64,000 bases of DNA, from NCBI RefSeq assembly GCF_020532705.1, contig NZ_JAJAVD010000001.1, positions 1 through 64,000 on the forward strand, given 5' to 3'. Origin of the DNA: Methylobacillus caricis (GTDB lineage Bacteria > Pseudomonadota > Gammaproteobacteria > Burkholderiales > Methylophilaceae). The translations under genes were made by a program, and so were the position numbers. A model generated the notes under the pieces. The model worked only from the letters and a program-made list of their open reading frames with translations, was not told where the DNA came from and did no database searches. Of the stretch, positions 57,225 to 64,000 are shown in pieces (position 1 is the stretch's first letter; each line of letters opens with the position of its first letter).

Positions 57225-58258
57225 TATGCTGCCAGTGCCTCGTCATCCGATGCCGTGGGTGTTTCAGCTTCGTATTGCAGGCGTTCGTTACGTTGCTTCA
57301 GCTCGCCAAAGAAGTCATGGATGGATTGCAACTGTTCTTCCACGGTCTGTAGCTGGTTCATGTGGTGCCTGAAGTTGGCGGAACCGACCAGGCCCTTGGT
57401 GTACCAGGAAATATGCTTGCGTGCCACGCGCATGCCTGTGAGTTCGCCATAAAATTCGTAGAGGTCATGAATATGTTCCAGCATGACCTGGTGGATTTCA
57501 TTGACTTCTGGAGCAGGCAGATGCTCGCCCGTGGCAAGGAAATGCTCGATTTCGCGGAAAATCCAGGGGCGGCCTTGAGCTGCACGGCCTATCATCACCG
57601 CATCCGCCTTGGTGTAGTCCAGTACAAACCTGGCTTTTTCCGGCGTGGTGATGTCACCGTTGGCGATCAGTGGAATCTTGATGGCCTGCTTGACGGTAGC
57701 AATGGTGTCGTACTCTGCATCGCCCATGTATAGACAGGCGCGGGTACGTCCATGCATGGCCAGTGCCTGTATGCCGATGTCTTCTGCCATTTTGGCTACG
57801 GCCACCGCATTGCGGTTGTTCTTGTCCCAGCCAGTACGGATTTTCAGGGTGACCGGCACATCCACGGCGTTGACCACAGCTTTCAGGATTTGCGAAACCA
57901 GCGGTTCGTCCTTGAGCAAGGCAGAGCCTGCCATCACATTACAGATCTTCTTGGCGGGGCAACCCATGTTGATATCGATGATCTGTGCACCATTATCCAC
58001 ATTGTGCCTGGCGGCTTCGGCCATCATCTTGGGGTCGGCGCCAGCAATCTGCACCGAGATCGGGTCCACTTCACCTTCATGGTTGGCGCGGCGCAGTGTC
58101 TTGGCGCTGCCATAGAGAAGGGAGTTGGATGTCACCATCTCGCTCACGGCCAGGCCTGCGCCCATCTTCTTGCACAGAACGCGGAAAGGCCTGTCCGTCA
58201 CACCCGCCATAGGAGCAACAACCAGATTGTTTTTCAGCTTGTAGGAACCGATCTGCAC
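57224..58258 (-). CDS. dusB: tRNA-dihydrouridine synthase B
   Basis: 344 codons from a GTG at 58258, giving VQIGSYKLKNNLVVAPMAGV, which aligns with the E. coli start MRIGQYQL; longer in-frame forms are unlikely. The catalytic cysteine lies in DINMGCPAKK, and the FMN site in APMAGVTDRPFR and IANGDITTPEKA. It reduces specific uridines in tRNA. It leads the dusB-fis-purH unit. Confidence 0.94.
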   Translation of the reverse strand: MQIGSYKLKNNLVVAPMAGVTDRPFRVLCKKMGAGLAVSEMVTSNSLLYGSAKTLRRANHEGEVDPISVQIAGADPKMMAEAARHNVDNGAQIIDINMGCPAKKICNVMAGSALLKDEPLVSQILKAVVNAVDVPVTLKIRTGWDKNNRNAVAVAKMAEDIGIQALAMHGRTRACLYMGDAEYDTIATVKQAIKIPLIANGDITTPEKARFVLDYTKADAVMIGRAAQGRPWIFREIEHFLATGEHLPAPEVNEIHQVMLEHIHDLYEFYGELTGMRVARKHISWYTKGLVGSANFRHHMNQLQTVEEQLQSIHDFFGELKQRNERLQYEAETPTASDDEALAA

Positions 58259-58296
58259 GTTAATATAACCGTATCCATGGCATGGAAAAGCTGCCC

Positions 58297-58324
58297 ATTT
58301 TATATGCAAACCGGAGTAGAACAA
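58297..58324 (-). promoter_or_regulatory. Putative dusB-fis promoter
   Basis: On the - strand TTGTTC (58324-58319), 16 nt, TAAAAT (58302-58297), placing a start about 30 bases before the dusB GTG. The rest of the gap to 58636 shows no gene. It has an 18-bp tandem repeat, ACTTGAATGACAGACAAG, at 58596-58613 and 58614-58631, just beyond the end of the DUF72 gene. Confidence 0.4.
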
Positions 58325-58636
58325 AGCACATATTGATTTGGCGCCCCTGTGAAATTGCCTAATAATTCAGTCATAAGCGACGTTTTACTTTAAGTAGCTA
58401 AGCTAAGTGTATTGATTGATGTCAGGTTGTTTCTTGCCGTGTGTGCAGTGGTGATCGGGAAAATATCCTATTATTTTGCGGGATTACTTCATTGTCACAT
58501 ACTCTCGTTCTGGTATGCGAAGCCAGATAGCGCCCTGTTGATCTATTGGCCCGGCCATGTGGCAGTGTGTTTGGTGGGGGCTAGGCAGACTCTTAACTTG
58601 AATGACAGACAAGACTTGAATGACAGACAAGCCCTG

Positions 58637-59395
58637 TCATGGTGCCGTGAGCCGTATCCTGTTTATGACAGCAATAGCATTGGCAGCGGCGGCGCCACGT
58701 GCCGTGTTATCAAAAATGCACCATGCTGGACTGCTGGAGTTTTGCAAGGTGATGGAAAGTTGTTCCAAGTATTCTGGCGAGTAGGATGAGTAATAGATTT
58801 GCGGTGTTCCATGCAGCCGGTAGTAACAAAACCCGTTCCAGCCTCCGGGCACACCTGCCGTGGGAAACCTGGCTGGGTCTGCTGCAACCCGCGCCAGCTT
58901 GAAGTCTTTCAGCAAATTCTCGCCGGCCATGGAAAACCAGCTGGCATGGCGAGGTTCGCAGGCCGCAGCGCCCGAGTAATGCTGGCGCAGCAGCGTGAAA
59001 AAGCTATGGGCGGTTACCGGGTCCAACTGCAGGCTTGGCGGCAGCTGGATCAAGATGCCGCCCAGTTTGCTGTCAAGCCCGGAAATCTCTTCCAGAAAGC
59101 GCAGCAAGGCAATGCTGCAGCCTGCCAGACGGTGTTTATGTGTTATCTCCCCTGATATTTTGACCCAGAAACGGAAGCTTTCTGGCACCGTAGCAGCCCA
59201 GCGTGCATAGGTTTTATGCTGGTGCGGGCGGTAAAAGGATGAGTTGATCTCAACCGTGCCGAACAGGCGTGCATAGCGCTCAAGATGACTGCCGTCTGGC
59301 GGAAATAATGCGGCGTGTTGGGGCGGGATGCCCCAGCCTGCACAACCAACTCGAAGTGCCGGATGATCAAGGGTGGGCCAGGTTTTCGTATTCAT
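58637..59395 (-). CDS. DUF72 family protein (YecE-like)
   Basis: 252 codons from the ATG at 59395; an upstream start is possible but less likely. A TIM-barrel-like fold with RVGCAGWGIP, LFGTVEINSSFYRPHQ, PESFRFWVKISGEITHKHRL, and EPRHASW is typical. The function of the family is unknown. It is not close to another gene on its strand. Confidence 0.88.
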   Translation of the reverse strand: MNTKTWPTLDHPALRVGCAGWGIPPQHAALFPPDGSHLERYARLFGTVEINSSFYRPHQHKTYARWAATVPESFRFWVKISGEITHKHRLAGCSIALLRFLEEISGLDSKLGGILIQLPPSLQLDPVTAHSFFTLLRQHYSGAAACEPRHASWFSMAGENLLKDFKLARVAADPARFPTAGVPGGWNGFCYYRLHGTPQIYYSSYSPEYLEQLSITLQNSSSPAWCIFDNTARGAAAANAIAVINRIRLTAP

Positions 59396-59519
59396 CACTC
59401 TATGCCTTGTTGACCTGTCTGGATTATCCCAGCCGGGTTTGTGCAACTGCAATAGTTAAATCGACCGCTTTAACAGAATGCCCATTCTATTAGAGGCAGA
59501 GGGTAAATAGGCTGTCAAT

Positions 59520-59789
59520 CTACCGCTTGATATCCTGCGGCGCGGTTAATTGTTCCAGTTGGATGAGCCAGGTGAAAGCATGCCGGTCGTTATCCCCGCA
59601 CATTTCCCGGCTAGGCTGGAGTGATGAGCAGACTTGCGGGCGCTCCGGCCTGCCAAAAATCTGGCAACGGTTGCGGTCATCGAGCTGCATGCAGCGTTCC
59701 CCGGCCTTTTTTCCATGGGGCATGCCGGGAATGGGGCTGCTGATGGAGGGGGCGGTGCAGCAGGCACCGCAGGATGGACGGCATTCCAT
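59520..59789 (-). CDS. YkgJ-family cysteine cluster protein
   Basis: 89 codons. Cysteines at the amino end, [15 protein letters not shown] (C3, C7, C10, C11), and later [19 protein letters not shown] with two more near QVCSSL and EMCG, match the CxxCxxCC zinc/iron chelate family (UPF0153, like E. coli YeiW). Function unknown. Two bases separate it from the next gene upstream, so they are probably co-expressed. Confidence 0.88.
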   Translation of the reverse strand: MECRPSCGACCTAPSISSPIPGMPHGKKAGERCMQLDDRNRCQIFGRPERPQVCSSLQPSREMCGDNDRHAFTWLIQLEQLTAPQDIKR

Positions 59790-59791
59790 GA

Positions 59792-60556
59792 CTATTCCGT
59801 TGCCAATGGTTGCCAGGGAAAGCCCGCGGCACTGATCGCAGCCTGGATGTGCTGCATGGCGCTTGCCACTGTGTCTATATCTCCCTTGACGCCCAGCTCT
59901 ATGGTACGGCGACTATCGAGGCGTGGCAGGCTGAACAGCTTGAGACCCGGGTAGGTCGCCGTGATATGGTTCATGAGGTCGAGTAATTGGCTTTCGCCTG
60001 CATCCATGACCAGGATGGACGATTCGGTTACAGGCTGCTGATGAAACAGATGGTGATAGTGTGTAATTAATATCCATTCGGTCATGGGCCATGCCATTTC
60101 GGGAAAACCCGGCATGAAATAGTGATGTCCGAGCGAAAAGCCGGGTACCCGGTTGACCGGGTTGGGAATCAGCCTGGCACCGTGTGGAAAATCTGCCATC
60201 AGCACCCGTTTGGGATAAGCGGCCTCACCAAAGCGCGCTTCAATTTCAGCAACTGCGCCTGCATGTCTTTCTATAGGCAAGCCAGCCGCTTCAGCAGCAG
60301 CCTGGCGCGTCTGGTCATCTGGCGTTGCTCCTATCCCGCCAAAGCTGAATACAATATCGTTGCTTTGCAAGGTACGTTTGAGCGTTGTGGCAATCTGGGC
60401 ACGATCATCACCCAGGTATTCTGCCCAGGATAAGCTGAGCCCATGTGCGGAGAGCAAGGAAATGACCTTGGCGAGATGCCTGTCCTGACGTTTGCCGGAG
60501 AGGATTTCATCGCCAATGATGATGGCGCCAAAGCGAGGCTGTTGGGTAGTGGTCAT
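59792..60556 (-). CDS. MoCF-domain protein (CinA amino-terminal type)
   Basis: 254 codons. It has [38 protein letters not shown] and [14 protein letters not shown], which match the molybdopterin-binding-like domain of CinA. The CinA C-terminal deamidase domain is absent. Role not known for this stand-alone type; nucleotide or cofactor repair is possible. Followed closely by the YkgJ-like gene. Confidence 0.85.
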   Translation of the reverse strand: MTTTQQPRFGAIIIGDEILSGKRQDRHLAKVISLLSAHGLSLSWAEYLGDDRAQIATTLKRTLQSNDIVFSFGGIGATPDDQTRQAAAEAAGLPIERHAGAVAEIEARFGEAAYPKRVLMADFPHGARLIPNPVNRVPGFSLGHHYFMPGFPEMAWPMTEWILITHYHHLFHQQPVTESSILVMDAGESQLLDLMNHITATYPGLKLFSLPRLDSRRTIELGVKGDIDTVASAMQHIQAAISAAGFPWQPLATE

Positions 60557-60702
60557 GATGCGGTATAGAAATATTCTCTAAAAGTGTTAACTGCGCCGGA
60601 GGCAATTTACTGAAGATCCCTCAATGATAGCCAAGTTTCTGCCGTCGAATGAGTGAAGCGGCGCTAAAATAGACAGCAGTTTTATTTTATTGAAGTGCAC
60701 AC

Positions 60703-60915
60703 ATGAGCAGTAAAAACGACAATCCAGATGATGAAGTGCTGTGTTTCTGTAGCGGTGTCAGGCGCAGCAAAATCCGTGCTTTATATATGCAGGGCATGGA
60801 CATCCGTGGCATTGCCGACATGACCGGCGCCCTTACCGGGTGCGGCGGCTGCGAGTGGGAGATCGAGTATTATCTCCAAGAGCTTGAACAGCAAGGCATC
60901 AAGCCCCATCGCTAG
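60703..60915 (+). CDS. Bfd-like [2Fe-2S] binding protein
   Basis: 70 codons. CFC at residues 14-16 and CGGC at 47-50 give the CxC-x30-CxxC pattern of the Bfd/NirB 2Fe-2S domain, and the whole small protein is that domain plus a short helical tail (IEYYLQELEQQGIKPHR). It may be an electron carrier, like bacterioferritin-associated ferredoxin; no bacterioferritin gene is near. It converges with polA. Confidence 0.85.
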   Translation: MSSKNDNPDDEVLCFCSGVRRSKIRALYMQGMDIRGIADMTGALTGCGGCEWEIEYYLQELEQQGIKPHR

Positions 60916-60940
60916 CGTGCCACCAGGTTAATGAATGGCT

Positions 60941-63697
60941 TTAATGCGCGGTTTCCCAGTTTGCCCCTATGCCCACTTCTACCAGTAATGGTACATCCAG
61001 TTTTGCGACCCCCTGCATAAGTTGTGGCAGTTTTTCCCTCACCAGTTCCAGTTCCCTTTCAGGCAATTCCAGCACTAGTTCATCATGCACTTGCATGATG
61101 AGCTTGGTGGCAAGTTTCTCGGTTTCCAGCCAGTCTTGGACGGCAATCATGGCGAGCTTGATCAGGTCGGCGGCAGTGCCTTGCATAGGCGCATTGATCG
61201 CGGCACGTTCCGCTCCTGCACGGCGCATGCCGTTGGGGCTGTTGATCTCTGGCACCCATAACCGGCGGCCAAACAGGGTCTCCACATATCCCTTCTCCTT
61301 GGCAGTTTCGCGTGTACTCTGCATATATTCCTTCACGCTGGGGTAACGTGCAAAGTAGCGGTCTATATAACTTTGTGCCGCGCCACGTTCTATATTCAGG
61401 TTTTGTGCCAGGCCAAAAGCGCTCATGCCATAAATCAGGCCAAAATTGATGACCTTGGCGTAGCGCCGTTGTTCGCTGGTGACTGCATCGCGTTCCACAC
61501 CGAAAATTTCGGCAGCGGTCGCGCGATGGATGTCTTCGCCCTTGGCAAAGGCACTTAGCAGGCCTTCATCTTGTGAGAGGTGTGCCATGATGCGCAGCTC
61601 AATTTGCGAATAGTCAGCTGATATGATCCTGTGGCCAGCTTGCGCGATAAAGGCCTCGCGAATGCGCCGGCCTTCGGCCGTACGTACGGGAATGTTCTGC
61701 AGGTTGGGGTCTGAGCTTGCCAGGCGCCCGGTAATGGCGACGGCTTGGCTATAGCTGGTATGCACCCGCCCGGTGTTGGGGTTGATCATGCGCGGCAGCT
61801 TGTCGGTATAGGTGGACTTCAGCTTGGCAAGACCGCGGTATTCCAGCAGCACCTTGGGTAGTGGGTAGTCCAGGGCCAGCTCCTGCAGTACGTCCTCATC
61901 GGTGGAGGGCGCGCCGCTAGGCGTTTTCTTCAATGGTTTGATGCCCAGCTTGCCAAACAGGATTTCCTGCAATTGCTTGGGTGAGCCGAGGTTGAAAGGC
62001 TGGCCTGCCAGTTCATAAGCCTGCTGTTCCAGCGCTACCAGTTTCTGGCCAAGCTCGTGGCTTTGAGCCTGCAGCATCGTCTGGTCTATGAGGACTCCGT
62101 TACGTTCTATGGTGTATAGGATATCCAGCACGGGCATTTCAATCTGGCTGTAGACGTATTTCAGTTTTTCGTCGCTTGCAATCTGCGGGTATAGGGCCTC
62201 ATGCAGTTGCAGCGTGATATCTGCATCCTCGGCAGCATAGTCTGAGGCTTGCTCCAAGGCTACCTGGCTGAACGGAACCTGCTTGGCTCCCTTGCCAGCG
62301 ATTTCTTCATAAGTGATGGTCTGGACATCAAGGTGGCGCATGGCAAGATCATCCATGCCATGGGTGCGGTGGCTTTCCAGCACATAGGATTGCAGCAGGG
62401 TATCGTGCGCAATGCCATTGAGCGGGATACCGTGGTTGGCCAGCACATGCTTGTCGTACTTGAGGTTTTGCCCGACTTTCTTGATGGCGGGATTTTCCAG
62501 AAGAGGCTTGATACGCGCCAGGGTGGCTGCAAACGGCAACTGGTCGGGCGCACCGGGGTAATCATGTGTCAGTGGCAGGTAAGCTGCTTCGCCCGCTGTG
62601 ACCGAGAATGACATGCCGACCAGTTTTGCGTTGAGCGGGTCCAGTGAAGTGGTTTCAGTATCAAAACTTACTAGCGGCGCGCTGCTGATTTTATCCAGCC
62701 AGCCTTGCAGTGCTGCTTCAGTCAATATGGTCTCGAAGTTGCGTGTGCCAGCATTAGATGCAGCAAACAGGTCGGCAGGCATACCGTCGGTTGGCAAAGG
62801 TATTGCACTGGAGTCGCTTGGGATTGCCGGTGTTGCTATATCCAGTTCTCGGCGCAGCGTCTTGAATTCGAAGCGATCAAACAGTTCGACCAGTTTGGCT
62901 TTATCCTGCGGGCGTGGCGCAAGGTCGCTCAGGCTTTCCTGGATGCCGACATCACAGCGGATAGTGATCAGTTCGCGTGCCGTGGGCAGCCAGGGCAGGG
63001 CCTTGCGCAGGTTTTCGCCGACCACGCCGTTGATTTTGTCGGCATTGGCCACGATGTTTTCCAGCGAACCATATTGCTTCAGCCATTTGACGGCGGTTTT
63101 GGGGCCGACTTTCTCAACGCCGGGCACATTGTCCGAGCTGTCGCCTATGAGGATCAGGTAATCCACCATCAGGCTGGGAGGGATGCCGAATTTGGCTTCC
63201 ACACCCGCTTCATCGAGTACCTCGTCGGTTTTCCTGAAGGCATCGCGCATGGTGTTGACCACGGTGATGTGTGTGTTGACCAGTTGCGAAATATCCTTGT
63301 CGCCAGTAGAGATGATCACGCGCATCCCTTCACTCGCGGCCTGTTTCGCCAGCGCGCCGATCACGTCGTCGGCTTCCACGCCATCCTCTATGATGAGTGG
63401 CCAGCCCATCGCTTGAATGGCGCTGTGCAGGGGTTCTATTTGCAGCCGTAGATCATCCGGCATTGAAGCACGGTTGGCCTTGTATTCCGGGTAGATGTCG
63501 TCGCGGAAGGTTTTGCCTTTGGCATCAAACACACAAGCGCTATAATCGGCTGGATAGTCTTTATGCAGCCGGCGCAGCATATTGAGTACGCCCTGAATGG
63601 CGCCAGTGGGTTCTCCAGCCTTGTTACGCAGGTCTGGCATGGCATGGAAGGCGCGATAGAGGTAGGACGAACCGTCCACTAATAACAATGTTTTCAT
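60941..63697 (-). CDS. polA: DNA polymerase I
   Basis: 918 codons. Order of domains: 5'-3' nuclease (1-270, LLLVDGSSYLYRAFHAM), 3'-5' exonuclease (about 330-520) with the acidic pair in VSFDTETTSLDP, so proofreading looks intact, and the polymerase with DYSQIELR and VHDELVLELPE. It works in Okazaki fragment maturation and repair. It starts 18 bases from a divergent gene. Confidence 0.97.
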   Translation of the reverse strand: MKTLLLVDGSSYLYRAFHAMPDLRNKAGEPTGAIQGVLNMLRRLHKDYPADYSACVFDAKGKTFRDDIYPEYKANRASMPDDLRLQIEPLHSAIQAMGWPLIIEDGVEADDVIGALAKQAASEGMRVIISTGDKDISQLVNTHITVVNTMRDAFRKTDEVLDEAGVEAKFGIPPSLMVDYLILIGDSSDNVPGVEKVGPKTAVKWLKQYGSLENIVANADKINGVVGENLRKALPWLPTARELITIRCDVGIQESLSDLAPRPQDKAKLVELFDRFEFKTLRRELDIATPAIPSDSSAIPLPTDGMPADLFAASNAGTRNFETILTEAALQGWLDKISSAPLVSFDTETTSLDPLNAKLVGMSFSVTAGEAAYLPLTHDYPGAPDQLPFAATLARIKPLLENPAIKKVGQNLKYDKHVLANHGIPLNGIAHDTLLQSYVLESHRTHGMDDLAMRHLDVQTITYEEIAGKGAKQVPFSQVALEQASDYAAEDADITLQLHEALYPQIASDEKLKYVYSQIEMPVLDILYTIERNGVLIDQTMLQAQSHELGQKLVALEQQAYELAGQPFNLGSPKQLQEILFGKLGIKPLKKTPSGAPSTDEDVLQELALDYPLPKVLLEYRGLAKLKSTYTDKLPRMINPNTGRVHTSYSQAVAITGRLASSDPNLQNIPVRTAEGRRIREAFIAQAGHRIISADYSQIELRIMAHLSQDEGLLSAFAKGEDIHRATAAEIFGVERDAVTSEQRRYAKVINFGLIYGMSAFGLAQNLNIERGAAQSYIDRYFARYPSVKEYMQSTRETAKEKGYVETLFGRRLWVPEINSPNGMRRAGAERAAINAPMQGTAADLIKLAMIAVQDWLETEKLATKLIMQVHDELVLELPERELELVREKLPQLMQGVAKLDVPLLVEVGIGANWETAH

Positions 63698-63715
63698 TTT
63701 TGAGTGTGGAACCTT

Positions 63716-64000
63716 ATGTCAGCTGCAAAAAAACTTCCCAAGATTCTTGATCCCGAATTACCGAATAAAAAGTACTCGGCGCGTGAATCATGGCGAGCTT
63801 TCGAGATTATGGCAGAATTCGTCGAGGCGACCGAGCGTATGAAGGAAATTACGCCTGCGGTCTCCATCTTCGGCAGCGCGCGCACCAAGCCTGACCATCC
63901 CTATTACAAATTGACCGAGGAAATCGCACGCCAGTTGTCTGACGCTGGTTTCAGCGTAATCTCCGGCGGCGGGCCTGGCATCATGGAAGCTGCCAACAAG
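63716..64000 (+). CDS. LOG-family (TIGR00730) protein, partial
   Basis: 95 codons from the ATG at 63716 run off the window end. KEITPAVSIFGSARTKPDHP and the SVISGGGPGIMEAANK segment, with its nucleotide/lysine-decarboxylase-like motif, mark the LOG family, some of whose members release cytokinin-like bases from nucleotides. It is divergent from polA. The carboxy half, with the usual PGGxGT motif, is not in the window. Confidence 0.88.
   Translation, partial: MSAAKKLPKILDPELPNKKYSARESWRAFEIMAEFVEATERMKEITPAVSIFGSARTKPDHPYYKLTEEIARQLSDAGFSVISGGGPGIMEAANK

Noticed and set aside
58412-58789. A 125-codon + strand frame in the dusB-DUF72 gap.
   Set aside because: TTG start without ribosome binding site, and its second half is antisense to the DUF72 gene. 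The hydrophobic start is not enough evidence.
1-64000. CRISPR arrays, tRNA, rRNA, integrase or attachment sites.
   Set aside because: Read for regular repeats, tRNA-like ends and recombinase motifs; none was recognised by eye, though a tool-based scan was not possible.

Overview
This window looks like chromosomal DNA of a betaproteobacterium, most likely an obligate methylotroph of the family Methylophilaceae (Methylobacillus/Methylovorus/Methylophilus type). That placement is inference. It rests on the betaproteobacterial gene orders (tuf-S10-spc-alpha, dusB-fis-purH-purD), on a nitrate-assimilation block arranged as in beta/gammaproteobacteria, and on a YdeP/Fdh4-like formate-dehydrogenase homologue next to a tiny DNA-binding partner. 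No rRNA, tRNA, CRISPR array or intact insertion sequence was seen.

Region 1 (1-13.6 kb, + strand) is the end of tuf followed by the S10, spc and alpha ribosomal operons, with secY, infA, rpmJ and rpoA. Three internal promoters can be read, each overlapping an inverted repeat. rpsD (S4) is absent from its usual place between rpsK and rpoA. Region 2 (13.8-19.9 kb) holds mgtE with a MscS-type channel, then rpmG-rpmB, dut-coaBC, radC and a small secreted protein.

Region 3 (20.0-37.0 kb, - strand) is a nearly complete nitrate-assimilation locus. In transcription order it reads nasT, nrtA, nrtB, an ATPase gene, an outer-membrane porin, cobA (siroheme), an MFS nitrate transporter, a PP2C-kinase fusion, nirB, nirD and a fused nitrate reductase-flavoreductase. 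Nitrate would cross the outer membrane by the porin and the inner membrane by ABC and MFS carriers. The fused NasA-CysJ-like enzyme, with electrons probably from NADPH, would reduce it to nitrite. NirBD with siroheme would then make ammonium. Two leaders (before nrtA and before nirB) each show a sigma-54-type -24/-12 promoter, a hexaloop hairpin of the ANTAR-target type and an overlapping intrinsic terminator. This fits NtrC/sigma-54 activation plus NasT antitermination. Three NtrC-like sites precede the nirB promoter.

Region 4 (37.1-46.0 kb) has an ABC exporter, a second copy of the small secreted protein (so paralogues flank region 3), cstA with its small partner, a MocR-type regulator, and the formate-dehydrogenase-like oxidoreductase overlapping a small winged-helix gene. 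Region 5 (46.2-64 kb) is mostly housekeeping: lgt, ilvD, a hexose-6-phosphate mutarotase, cytochrome c, an amino acid permease, hemF, tsaC, purD, purH, fis, dusB, a DUF72 protein, a YkgJ-type protein, a MoCF-domain protein, a Bfd-like protein, polA, and the start of a LOG-family gene at the right edge. All coordinates and motifs were read by eye. Homology statements rest on remembered family features, not on searches.
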